A DNA stretch of 64,000 nucleotides, from positions 391,326 to 455,325 of the forward strand of contig NZ_JAXHCH010000001.1 in assembly GCF_042466415.1 (NCBI RefSeq), written 5' to 3'. Shown one piece after another: positions 49,638-57,787 of this stretch. The stretch is from Albirhodobacter sp042466415 (GTDB lineage Bacteria; Pseudomonadota; Alphaproteobacteria; Rhodobacterales; Rhodobacteraceae). The translations under genes were made by a program, and so were the position numbers. The stretch's first letter is position 1; each line of letters starts with the position of its first letter. The notes beneath the pieces are model-generated. The model worked only from the letters and a program-made list of their open reading frames with translations. It was not told where the DNA came from and did no database searches.

Positions 49638-51259
49638 CAACAACCGGTGCAGATATCATTGGTCGGTCGCTGAGCGCCGCCGGTGCAACACATGCTTTTG
49701 GCATTCCGGGCGGGGAGGTTCTCGCCTTGATGGAAGGGCTGGATGCTGCAGGGCTGAAGTTCTTGCTGGTCAAGCATGAGAACGGTGGCGGTTTTATGGC
49801 CGAGGGCCATTGGCACATGACGGGTGCTTTGCCCGTTTTGGTGGCCACCCTTGGTCCTGGCGCGGCGAATGCAGTCAACGTCGTTGCCAATGCGATGCAA
49901 GATCGCGTGCCGATGATCTTTCTCACGGGGTGCGTGGATGCGGCCGAGGCCGAAACCTATACGCACCAAGTGTTCGATCATCAGGCCATGATGCGCCCGA
50001 TCGTGAAGGGGAGTTTCCGGCTTGCGCATGGGGCAATCGGCGCAGGGATGGCGAAGGCGATCGCGCTTGCGACATCGGGCCAGCCGGGTCCTGTTCATGT
50101 AGATGTGCCGATCGGCGTGGCGGAAGGGCGGGCCGACGAAACCGTGGTTGTTCCAGCGCGCGCGGGGGATGTCGGATTGCCGCCGGTGAGCACGCTAAAC
50201 GCAGCGCTTGAGGCCCTGAAAGGGGCGCAGCGGCCGATTGCTATCGCGGGTGTCGACGCGGTGAATGAGGGCGCGGCAGCGGCCGTTGAGAGCTTCTGCC
50301 GTGCGCATGACATCCCGCTGGTCACGACCTATAAAGCCAAGGGTTTGATCGACGAGTCCGACCCGCTTTGTTTGGGCGCGGCAGGTTTGTCACCCAAAGC
50401 CGACGGGATCATCTTGCCGCTGATGGCGCAATCGGATTGTATTTTGTTGCTAGGCTATGACCCGATCGAGATGCGGATCGGGTGGCGTGACCCTTGGAAA
50501 GATAACCAGACCATTATCGAGATCGCGCCCGTTGCGCGTACACACGGGATGCATAGCGCGACGCATCTTCTGATCGGCAGCTTGGCGGAAACGCTACCCG
50601 CGCTTTCGCATTCTACCTCGGCCCGTTGGCCATCCGGCGCGCCCGCAGAGGCACGAGATGCGTTGAAAAAGGCCTTCGCGCCGAAAGCGGACTGGGGTCC
50701 GCATCAGGTGTTTGCGACGTTCCGTGATGTGATGCCGTCCGATACTGTGATTACGGCCGACAGCGGGGCGCATCGTATTTTGGTCAGCCAGATGTGGGAT
50801 TGCCCGATGCCGCGCGGGATGTTGCAATCATCGGGCTTGTGCACCATGGCCTGCGCGGTGCCACTGGCGGCGGGAGCGAAGCTGGGGCGGCCCGATGCGC
50901 CTGTCGTCGCATTTGTCGGGGATGCTGGCTTGGAAATGGGCGCGGGCGAGCTTGCATCACTGACGGCGCACGGCCTGCCGATTGTTATTTGCGTGCTCGT
51001 CGATGACAGCCTCTCGTTGATTGAGCTGAAGCAACGCGGCACAGGGCGCGCCAATCTGGGTGTGGATTTCGGCACAGATGCGCGTGGTGCGCCGCAAGGC
51101 ACGGACTTTGCCGCATTGGCAAGGGCCTTTGGTGGCTACGGCGCGACCGTGCAAGACCAGCAATCGCTGCGGGACGAAATTGCGGCGTCGATGTCGCGCG
51201 ATTGCTTCACGTTGATCGCCGCGCGGATTCCGCGTCGGGCGTATGACGGAGCATTCTGA
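49634..51259 (+). CDS. Thiamine-diphosphate-dependent enzyme of the acetolactate-synthase type
   Basis: A 541-residue three-domain ThDP enzyme. The N-terminal domain has the catalytic Glu in KHENGGGFMAEGH and GIPGGEVLALMEG; the middle domain has ALEALKGAQRPIAIAGVDAV; the C-terminal ThDP motif is VAFVGDAGLEMGAGELASLT, ending VLVDDSLSLIELK, where DD stands in place of the usual NN. It differs from oxalyl-CoA decarboxylase (GDSAFGFSGME), although it is paired with a CoA-transferase as in frc-oxc operons. It could be a lyase or ligase acting on a CoA ester made by its neighbour. Substrate unknown. Confidence 0.85.
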   Translation: MTTTGADIIGRSLSAAGATHAFGIPGGEVLALMEGLDAAGLKFLLVKHENGGGFMAEGHWHMTGALPVLVATLGPGAANAVNVVANAMQDRVPMIFLTGCVDAAEAETYTHQVFDHQAMMRPIVKGSFRLAHGAIGAGMAKAIALATSGQPGPVHVDVPIGVAEGRADETVVVPARAGDVGLPPVSTLNAALEALKGAQRPIAIAGVDAVNEGAAAAVESFCRAHDIPLVTTYKAKGLIDESDPLCLGAAGLSPKADGIILPLMAQSDCILLLGYDPIEMRIGWRDPWKDNQTIIEIAPVARTHGMHSATHLLIGSLAETLPALSHSTSARWPSGAPAEARDALKKAFAPKADWGPHQVFATFRDVMPSDTVITADSGAHRILVSQMWDCPMPRGMLQSSGLCTMACAVPLAAGAKLGRPDAPVVAFVGDAGLEMGAGELASLTAHGLPIVICVLVDDSLSLIELKQRGTGRANLGVDFGTDARGAPQGTDFAALARAFGGYGATVQDQQSLRDEIAASMSRDCFTLIAARIPRRAYDGAF

Positions 51260-51405
51260 TGCGTTTTGGTGGTGTGTGGTTTGGGTCAATCAGAAAGTTT
51301 TTCGAATTTGGTCTGTAACAATTTTTACCCCTGAAACGAAGATTAAGATGTCGTCCCCATGTCGGTAGGGCAGGGGGCGGGCGATACACGTTGAAAGGTA
51401 TGTGC

Positions 51406-52743
51406 ATGACATTTTCCGACGATATGAGCGGGATCCCCACCTCGCTTCCCTCCCATCTCATCGGGGAATGGAACACCGTCATCCACGGCGTGATGTCACA
51501 TTCCGCCAGCACGGGCCCTGCGTTAAATGCGGTTCTTATGCAGGCCCCGGATTTTGCATTGGGACAGGCCATCCGAGGACTATCGTGCTTGTTACTCGGA
51601 CGCGTCGAGATGGTTGCCGTCGCGCGTGAAGCCTATGCCGCGGCACGCAAAGGCGCGCCGGCAACGCAGCGCGAAATGGCGTTCGTTTACGCCCTTGGCG
51701 ATTGGCTTCAAGGCCGTCCGTCCGGCGCTGCGGCGCGGCTGCAGATCCTTTTGAATGCCAATCCGCGCGACGCGCTGATGATGAAGATGATCCACGCGAT
51801 TCACTTTATCATGGGCCGCTCGAATGAGATGCGCGCCTCGGTCGAGGGCGTCATGGATGCGTGGGACGATCATCCTTTGCGGGGATATTTGCTGGGGTGT
51901 CATGCGTTCACATTGGAGGAAACCGGTGAATATAAGCGCGCTGAAACTGTGGGCCGGGAAGGCGTTACGCTTGCGCCGGATGATGCGTGGGGTTTGCATG
52001 CGGTCGCGCATGTCTTCGATATGACGGGCCGCGCGCAACAGGGGCTTCAGTTCCTTGATGGTCGGGAGGGGGCTTGGGCGCATTGCAACAATTTCCGGTA
52101 TCACGTCTGGTGGCACCGCGCCTTGATGCATCTTGATTTGGGTGAATATGACGCGGCGCTTGCGCTTTACGATGCTGATATACGCGCCGAAAAGACGGAT
52201 GATTACCGTGACATTTCTAACGCCGCGTCGCTTTTGTCGCGATTGGAATTGGACGGAATTGATGTCGGGGACCGTTGGGAGGAGCTTTCGGAGCTCTCCG
52301 AGAGCCGTGCGCAGGACGGATGCCTTGCGTTCGCGGATCTTCATTACATGTTGGCCCTCTGTGGCGGCGCGCGCGATGCAGCGGCCGCAGGGCTGATTGC
52401 GCGGATGCAAAGCGCCAAAACGAGTTTGAACGAGGCCGATCGCATCATCTCGCATCCCGGGGTGCAAGTTGCGCAGGGGCTTCAGGCCTTCGCCAACGGT
52501 GAGTACACGACCGCTTGGCGCCATTTGCAGGCAGGGCAGAGCGATCTTCAATCGGTCGGCGGCAGTCACGCGCAGCGCGATGTATTTGACCGTGTGACCA
52601 TTGAGGCGGCCTTGCGCGGCGGTCAGCTTGATGCGGCGGAAGCTATGCTGCGCGATCGGATGGATCGGCGCGGCGGATATTCGGACGGCTATGGCGCCGC
52701 GCGTCTGTCCCTCATCGATGCGGCCCGCGCGCAGGCGGTTTGA
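51406..52743 (+). CDS. TTC38-like tetratricopeptide repeat protein
   Basis: A 445-residue all-helical protein of the TTC38 type. TPR-like segments (LALGDWL-type YALGDWLQGRPSGAAARLQI; LGCHAFTLEETGEYKRAETV; GLHAVAHVFDMTGRAQQGLQ) surround the family signature NNFRYHVWWHRALMHLDLGE. Bacterial members often occur beside catabolic genes, but none has a known role. The ATG at 51406 follows GAAAGG with good spacing. One base separates its stop from the opgC start. Confidence 0.82.
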   Translation: MTFSDDMSGIPTSLPSHLIGEWNTVIHGVMSHSASTGPALNAVLMQAPDFALGQAIRGLSCLLLGRVEMVAVAREAYAAARKGAPATQREMAFVYALGDWLQGRPSGAAARLQILLNANPRDALMMKMIHAIHFIMGRSNEMRASVEGVMDAWDDHPLRGYLLGCHAFTLEETGEYKRAETVGREGVTLAPDDAWGLHAVAHVFDMTGRAQQGLQFLDGREGAWAHCNNFRYHVWWHRALMHLDLGEYDAALALYDADIRAEKTDDYRDISNAASLLSRLELDGIDVGDRWEELSELSESRAQDGCLAFADLHYMLALCGGARDAAAAGLIARMQSAKTSLNEADRIISHPGVQVAQGLQAFANGEYTTAWRHLQAGQSDLQSVGGSHAQRDVFDRVTIEAALRGGQLDAAEAMLRDRMDRRGGYSDGYGAARLSLIDAARAQAV

Positions 52744-52744
52744 C

Positions 52745-53917
52745 ATGCAGACGACCCAGCAAAGCTCCGCGACGCCGCCTCTCTCGCCTAAGAAATTCCG
52801 CGATCCACGTCTCGATTTCTTCCGCGGGATCGGCATGTTCATTATTCTCATCGCACATATCACCAACAATCCGTGGACCCTATGGATTCCCGCGCGGTTT
52901 GGCTTCTCGGATGCAACCGAGATGTTCGTTTTCTGCTCGGGTATGGCGTCTGCGCTGGCGTTTGGCGGGCTTTTTGGCCGCGCCGGCTGGATGATGGGGA
53001 CATTGCGGATCGCGCATCGGATCTGGCAGGTCTACTGGGTCCATCTGGGAGTCTTTTTCGTCACGCTGACGCTGATGCTGGCGCTGAATGCGACAGGGAT
53101 TTTCGCGCGCGACGAGGTCAGCGCCTTGAACCTTATGCATTTCATCAATTCGACAGGCCCCAATCTCATCGGCTTGATGACATTGACCTATGTTCCCAAC
53201 TATTTTGACATCTTGCCGATGTATATCGTGATCTTGGCGCTTATTCCGGTGATGATGGGGCTGTCGAAATTCGATCCGAGATTGGCGATCTTTGCGAGCG
53301 TTGTGCTGTGGTTCGCTGCGACGGCGGGGCTGAACTTGCCCGCCGAATTATGGTTCGAGAAGCCCTCGACGCGGCAATGGTTTTTCAATGCGTTTGCATG
53401 GCAATTGATCTTTTTCAGCGGCTTTGGCCTGATGATCGGCTGGATCCCTGCGCCCCCTGTGCGGCGTTGGCTTATTGCGGTCGCGATCGTCGTTGTTGTG
53501 CTCTCGATCCCGTTCGCTTGGTATAAAATCATCGGTCAATCCGAGTTTATCCGTGAATGGCGTCGCGATTGGGCGTTTCTGATCAGCAAGTCAAACTTCG
53601 GTATTTTACGCTTCGTCCATTTTCTGGCGCTCGCCTATCTTGCATGGGTGGCGGCGGGTGTTAAGGGCGCGCGCTTGGTGCGCGGCGGGAAATCAGGGGC
53701 GGTGATCGCATTGATCTGCCGCGTCGGTCAGCAATCGTTGGCGGTCTTCGCGGCGTCCATGGTGCTTGCGCGGGTGTTCGGCGCGTTCTTGAATCTCGCT
53801 GGCGGCGGTTGGTTGGCTGCGTTGATCATCAATGTCTTGGCGGCGCTCTCAATCATCGCGGTTGCGAAACTCGCAGCATTCTTCAAATCCCAGCCATGGA
53901 AAGTGGCACGCGGTTGA
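52745..53917 (+). CDS. opgC: OpgC-family membrane acyltransferase-like protein
   Basis: A 390-residue membrane protein with about ten helices. The first is FRGIGMFIILIAHITNN after the entry RLDFFRG, typical of OpgC/acyltransferase-3-like enzymes. The EMFVFCSGMASALAFGGLF and PNYFDILPMYIVILALIPVM segments are family hallmarks. OpgC adds succinyl groups to osmoregulated periplasmic glucans, which fits the cyclic glucan synthase at the window start, though the genes lie 50 kb apart. The start ATG is one base after the TTC38-like gene. Confidence 0.85.
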   Translation: MQTTQQSSATPPLSPKKFRDPRLDFFRGIGMFIILIAHITNNPWTLWIPARFGFSDATEMFVFCSGMASALAFGGLFGRAGWMMGTLRIAHRIWQVYWVHLGVFFVTLTLMLALNATGIFARDEVSALNLMHFINSTGPNLIGLMTLTYVPNYFDILPMYIVILALIPVMMGLSKFDPRLAIFASVVLWFAATAGLNLPAELWFEKPSTRQWFFNAFAWQLIFFSGFGLMIGWIPAPPVRRWLIAVAIVVVVLSIPFAWYKIIGQSEFIREWRRDWAFLISKSNFGILRFVHFLALAYLAWVAAGVKGARLVRGGKSGAVIALICRVGQQSLAVFAASMVLARVFGAFLNLAGGGWLAALIINVLAALSIIAVAKLAAFFKSQPWKVARG

Positions 53918-53928
53918 GGGAGGCTTCA

Positions 53929-54744
53929 ATGAGGTGGTTAATACCGGCGCTGTTCATGTCGAGCGCACAGATGGCCTATGCGCAGTGCGGTGAGGCGTCC
54001 GAGGCCTGTCAGGTGACTGAGGGCGAGTATCATGTTGCATTGCCACAAGGGGATGGCCCGCATCCGGCGGTTGTGTTTCTGCACGGCCATGGAAGCTCTG
54101 GTGAGGGGACATTGCGCAACGCGGGCATGATCGATGCCATCGTTGCGCGCGGATATGCCGTCATCGCCGCGAGTGGTCAGCCGCTTGAGGGGCGTTCGGG
54201 GCGGTCTTGGGGTTTCCACCCTGATCGTCCCAGCGCGCGAGACGAGGCGCAGTTCATCGAAGCCGTAGCCGATGATGCGGCAGCAAGATTTGATCTCAAG
54301 CGCGATGATATGCTTTTGGCGGGATTTTCTGTGGGCGGCTCGATGGTGAGCTATCTTGCATGCGCGCATCCCGACGCTTTTACGGCCTATGCACCTGTTG
54401 CGGGCAATTTCTGGCGGCCGCATCCAGCGGCTTGTTCCGGTCCGGTGCAGCTTTTTCATACGCATGGCTGGGCGGATATGACGGTTCCGCTTGAGGGGCG
54501 GGTGATCCGATCGGAGTTTGCACAGGGCGACGTGTTTGCAGCGCTGCAAATTTGGCGTGAGACGAATGGCTGTGATTTGATGCGGCCCGACGAGCTTTCG
54601 TCTTCGGGTGATTTTCAGATGCGCCACTGGACGACATGCACCCAGAACGCGCAGCTAAGTTTTGCGATGCATCCGGGCGGGCACTCCATCCCGAAAGGTT
54701 GGGCCACCGCGGCATTGGACTGGTATGAGAGTTTGCCGCGCTAG
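53929..54744 (+). CDS. Exported PHB-depolymerase-like esterase
   Basis: A 271-residue alpha/beta-hydrolase of the LpqC/poly(3-hydroxybutyrate) depolymerase type. A signal peptide (MRWLIPALFMSSAQMAYAQC) is followed by PAVVFLHGHGSSGEGTL (oxyanion strand), AGFSVGGSMVSYLACAHPD with the nucleophilic Ser in GFSVGG, then FHTHGWADMTVP with the Asp, and MHPGGHSIPKGW with the His. It is likely periplasmic or secreted and acts on an ester; feruloyl or polyester substrates are both known for the family. It starts twelve bases after opgC. Confidence 0.85.
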   Translation: MRWLIPALFMSSAQMAYAQCGEASEACQVTEGEYHVALPQGDGPHPAVVFLHGHGSSGEGTLRNAGMIDAIVARGYAVIAASGQPLEGRSGRSWGFHPDRPSARDEAQFIEAVADDAAARFDLKRDDMLLAGFSVGGSMVSYLACAHPDAFTAYAPVAGNFWRPHPAACSGPVQLFHTHGWADMTVPLEGRVIRSEFAQGDVFAALQIWRETNGCDLMRPDELSSSGDFQMRHWTTCTQNAQLSFAMHPGGHSIPKGWATAALDWYESLPR

Positions 54745-54759
54745 CAGCCTTGGAAAAGA

Positions 54760-54781
54760 CCCCGCCGAATTCACGGCGGGG
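54760..54781. terminator. Hairpin between the esterase gene and ccrM
   Basis: CCCCGCCG and CGGCGGGG form a perfect 8-base stem with a 6-base loop between convergent genes. Read leftward it is followed by TCTTTT, so it best serves ccrM. Confidence 0.7.
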
Positions 54782-54863
54782 CAAGGTCGTGCGCGTGGAG
54801 CAAGTCCACAGCGCACTGGCGGTAACCGTATAAAAATTCTGGTGATTGAGGCAGGCAGAGCCC

Positions 54864-55967
54864 TCAGTTCATCTCTGCGCGGATTTGCTGGCGCAAGAGA
54901 TCGATGGGAACCATCTTCCCTTCGCGTTTGAAGTGCCAGTAGGTCCAGCCATTGCACGAGGGGGCGCCCTCAAGATGTGCGCCAACCTGATGGATCGAAC
55001 CTTTCACATCATTGCCCACGAGCGTGCCATCTGCGCGCACCTTCGCCTTGTAGCGGTTGCCAACTGAAAACAGCTCTTCGCCCGGACGTAGCATGCCGCG
55101 CTCAACCAATTGGCCGAACGGAACACGCGGCTCGGCGCGTTTGGAGCCTGTGATTTCCAGCGCTTCCTTATCGAATTTGCGGACGCGCGCGATACGCTTT
55201 TCGGCGACTTCACGGTAGGCCGCTTCGCGCTCGATCCCGATAAATTCGCGGCCCAGCATTTTCGCCACGGCGCCAGTCGTGCCAGTCCCGAAGAACGGAT
55301 CAAGGATCACATCGCCCGGATTGGTCGACCCGATAATGACTCGGTGCAGCAGGCTTTCAGGTTTTTGCGTCGGATGCGCTTTATCGCCGTTGTCATCCTT
55401 CAGGCGCTCGCCGCCATTGCAGATCGGCAAGACCCAATCGGAGCGCATCTGGATGCCCTCGTTGAGTGATTTCAGCGCTTCGTAGTTGAACGTATATTTG
55501 CTGCCTTCTGCCTTCGAGGCCCAAATCATCGTCTCATGAGCATTGGTGAGGCGCTTGCCGCGGAAGTTCGGCATCGGATTCGATTTGCGCCAGACGACGT
55601 CGTTGAGAATCCAGTAGCCTTGGTTTTGCAGCTCGGCGCCCATGCGGAAGACGTTGTGATAGCTGCCGATGACCCAGATCGCGCCGTTCGGCTTCAAGAT
55701 CCGGCGGGCGGCGGCGAGCCATTCGCGCGTGAACTTGTCATAGGCCGCGAAGGACGAAAATTGATCCCAGTGATCGTCGACCGCATCAACCTTGGAATTG
55801 TCAGGGCGATGCAATTCGCCTTTCAATTGCAGGTTGTAGGGCGGGTCTGCGAAGATCAGATCAATGCTGCTCTCGGGCAGACTGTTCATCACCTCAATAC
55901 AATCGCCGCCAATAATCTCGTTCAGCGGCAACTCTACGGGAGCCGCTTTTGTTTTGGTTTTGCTCAT
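54864..55967 (-). CDS. ccrM: Cell-cycle-regulated DNA adenine methyltransferase CcrM
   Basis: A 367-residue N6-adenine methyltransferase of the beta class. The catalytic DPPY motif (LIFADPPYNLQLKGELHRP) comes before the AdoMet-binding FxGxG region (VILDPFFGTGTTGAVAKML), as in CcrM and HinfI. The C-terminal 80 or so residues form the RAMA domain typical of CcrM (GTLVGNDVKGSIHQVGAHLE, then GAPSCNGWTYWHF). The enzyme methylates GANTC and marks the replication state in alphaproteobacteria. Its promoter lies in the spacer with rnhB, where three GANTC sites sit. Confidence 0.96.
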   Translation of the reverse strand: MSKTKTKAAPVELPLNEIIGGDCIEVMNSLPESSIDLIFADPPYNLQLKGELHRPDNSKVDAVDDHWDQFSSFAAYDKFTREWLAAARRILKPNGAIWVIGSYHNVFRMGAELQNQGYWILNDVVWRKSNPMPNFRGKRLTNAHETMIWASKAEGSKYTFNYEALKSLNEGIQMRSDWVLPICNGGERLKDDNGDKAHPTQKPESLLHRVIIGSTNPGDVILDPFFGTGTTGAVAKMLGREFIGIEREAAYREVAEKRIARVRKFDKEALEITGSKRAEPRVPFGQLVERGMLRPGEELFSVGNRYKAKVRADGTLVGNDVKGSIHQVGAHLEGAPSCNGWTYWHFKREGKMVPIDLLRQQIRAEMN

Positions 55968-56030
55968 CTCTGCCTCGTTTTTTCGCCCGATGGGCGCTGT
56001 CGACTTGTGTCGATCTATGGCGCCTATGAT

Positions 56031-56069
56031 GAGTCAGACGGGATTCGGCGTCAATTTCTTTTTTGAATC
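56031..56069. promoter_or_regulatory. Three GANTC sites upstream of ccrM
   Basis: GAGTC (56031), GATTC (56042) and GAATC (56065) lie within 39 bases between rnhB and ccrM; a site is expected about once in 256 positions by chance. They can be methylated by CcrM itself. In Caulobacter, methylation of such sites near the ccrM promoter feeds back on its transcription. Confidence 0.6.
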
Positions 56070-56709
56070 AATCACTTCGAGAAACTGCTTGATACAAGAT
56101 ATTGTGTACCGGCTTGAACGAACGTCTATGGTGCGGTGTAACCCCAAGATTTAGCAGGGCGGCGAGGTGGTCTGGCGTCGGGTATCCGGCGTTTCTTTCC
56201 CATCCATATCCTGGATATTGTTGCGCTAAATCCACCATTAGCAAATCACGTGCCTCTTTCGCGAGGATCGAGGCCGCAGAAATCGAAACCGACCGCGCAT
56301 CACCCTTCACGATGGGCTCTGCCGAAAGGGTGAGATCGCGCGGAAGGCGATTGCCATCAACAAGGACATGATCAGGCCGTTGCCTAAGGCCGGCCACTGC
56401 GCGGCACATCGCAAGATGCGACGCCTGCAAGATGTTGATCTCGTCAATTTCTTCGACACTTGCATGGGCGATGCAAAAATCAGCGGTTTGCATGATCTGC
56501 GCCGCCAGCTCGGCGCGGCGTTTGGCCGAAAGTTTTTTTGAATCGTTGAGGCCCTCGGGGATCCGTGCCGGATCAAGGATCACGGCGGCGGCTGTCACGG
56601 GGCCGCACAGCGGGCCGCGGCCAACCTCGTCGACCCCCGCAATGAGCGTGAGGCCGCGCGCTTGTGCGGCATATTCGAAGCTATAATCGGGGATCATTTT
56701 CTCTGTCAT
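56068..56709 (-). CDS. rnhB: Ribonuclease HII
   Basis: A 213-residue RNase HII, which cuts RNA in RNA-DNA hybrids and single ribonucleotides in DNA. The catalytic DEVGRG motif is in LIAGVDEVGRGPLCGPVTAA, followed by NDSKKLSAKRRAELAAQI, ILVDGNRLP-like HVLVDGNRLPRDLTL and SISAASILAKEARD. The length is normal. It lies just upstream of ccrM in line, the usual alphaproteobacterial arrangement. Confidence 0.95.
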   Translation of the reverse strand: MTEKMIPDYSFEYAAQARGLTLIAGVDEVGRGPLCGPVTAAAVILDPARIPEGLNDSKKLSAKRRAELAAQIMQTADFCIAHASVEEIDEINILQASHLAMCRAVAGLRQRPDHVLVDGNRLPRDLTLSAEPIVKGDARSVSISAASILAKEARDLLMVDLAQQYPGYGWERNAGYPTPDHLAALLNLGVTPHHRRSFKPVHNILYQAVSRSD

Positions 56710-56810
56710 GCCACTTCCTGCGATACTCAGAGGTTCGAATCAAGGTGGAGTTCAGAGCGAGTGATTGCGCGCGGCGGACGGATGTCGCCGCGCGCATGGG
56801 GCAGGACGTG

Positions 56811-57329
56811 TTATCGTCCTATATGGAAGCCGTTGCGTTCCAAGCAGCTGGTGCCGTAGACCGTGCGGCGGCCGTCGTGTTTCGTGCGGATATCAAAGGC
56901 GCAGGCGCGCGGCATGCGGCCCTCGAAACGGGATCGCGTCAGACAATCTTGCGAGACAGCCTGACTGCGACCGTTGCGACCCTGCACAGACATGACGCAT
57001 GCCGCCGGTACACGGATAAGCCGTGCATCGCGCCGCGGCTCCCGAGGATCATCACGATGCCCGTCGCGGTATCCATCACGGCGCCCATCACGGCGCTCGT
57101 CATCATGCCCACGATCATCGCGGCGTGGCGCGGGCGCGCTGCGCTTCGAGTCGTTCTTCTTGTCGATTTCGTGGATGATTAAACCGAGCGCTGCGAGCCC
57201 AAGAATCGTGTTCACAGCTTTTTGGCCATCGGATGCCGCGAAGGATGGGGTCGTCATGCCGAGGGCAAGCGCGCCGGCCAGCAAGGTCGCGGTTGCGCGT
57301 TTGGAAAAGCGGCTGAGTTTGGGTGTCAT
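56811..57329 (-). CDS. Exported hypothetical protein with Arg/Asp-rich repeat region
   Basis: A 172-residue protein. A signal peptide (TATLLAGALALGMTTPSFAA) is followed by a short hydrophobic segment (NTILGLAALGLIIHEI) and then a low-complexity stretch of RDG/RDD-type repeats (GYRDGHRDDPREPRRDARL). A C-terminal part with four Cys follows (ACVMSVQGRNGRSQAVSQDC and YGTSCLERNGF). The Cys may form two disulphides in the periplasm. The start at 57329 (MTPKLSRFSKR) gives the signal peptide. No family recognised; it is divergent from the small gene at 57491. Confidence 0.7.
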   Translation of the reverse strand: MTPKLSRFSKRATATLLAGALALGMTTPSFAASDGQKAVNTILGLAALGLIIHEIDKKNDSKRSAPAPRRDDRGHDDERRDGRRDGYRDGHRDDPREPRRDARLIRVPAACVMSVQGRNGRSQAVSQDCLTRSRFEGRMPRACAFDIRTKHDGRRTVYGTSCLERNGFHIGR

Positions 57330-57490
57330 CGTATTCTCCCGTGCAGGGGCCGGTTTGGCCCGTGTATCCATGGGTTGAGACTGCATCGGCGGAGGCGCGC
57401 TATGCAAAAACGGGTGTTTGATATCGGATAACATCGACGGCTGGCGGGCGGGATATTGCATAACGCACAGGAGCGGGGCAGGTTGGGCGA

Positions 57491-57787
57491 ATGAAACAGT
57501 TCGCGCCCCTCATATTGACGACGCTCCTCGCGTTTGGTGGCTTTTCCGCCTCCGCGCAGGCGGCGTGTTTTGCCGATTACAAAGCGAAGCAAGATAATCC
57601 GTTGCGCCTCCATTACGGTGTGGCGCAACTGCCAGATGGCGCGTGTGATGCGGCTAAGGCGAAATCGGTGCTCGCGGGACGGCTAGCGCGCGAAGGCTGG
57701 ACCTTGCTCAACATTCTCTCCATTTTCGGGCCAGAGGGTCTCGATGCAAGGAAAGCCAGTGCCGGACAAAACTTCCTCCGCTTCTGA
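57491..57787 (+). CDS. Small exported protein, 98 aa
   Basis: A 98-residue protein with a signal peptide (PLILTTLLAFGGFSASAQAA) and a mature part of about 74 residues that keeps two Cys (ACFADYKAKQ and DGACDAAKAK) and ends in WTLLNILSIFGPEGLDARKA, then SAGQNFLRF. I think this is a conserved Rhodobacterales protein of unknown role. Its end overlaps the start of the next gene by 44 bases, so the two are probably translated together. Confidence 0.72.
   Translation: MKQFAPLILTTLLAFGGFSASAQAACFADYKAKQDNPLRLHYGVAQLPDGACDAAKAKSVLAGRLAREGWTLLNILSIFGPEGLDARKASAGQNFLRF

Noticed and set aside
48372..51259. Formyl-CoA transferase / oxalyl-CoA decarboxylase pair.
   Set aside because: The layout fits, but the ThDP motif (GDAGLEMGAGE...VDDS) is unlike oxalyl-CoA decarboxylase, so frc/oxc names were not used.
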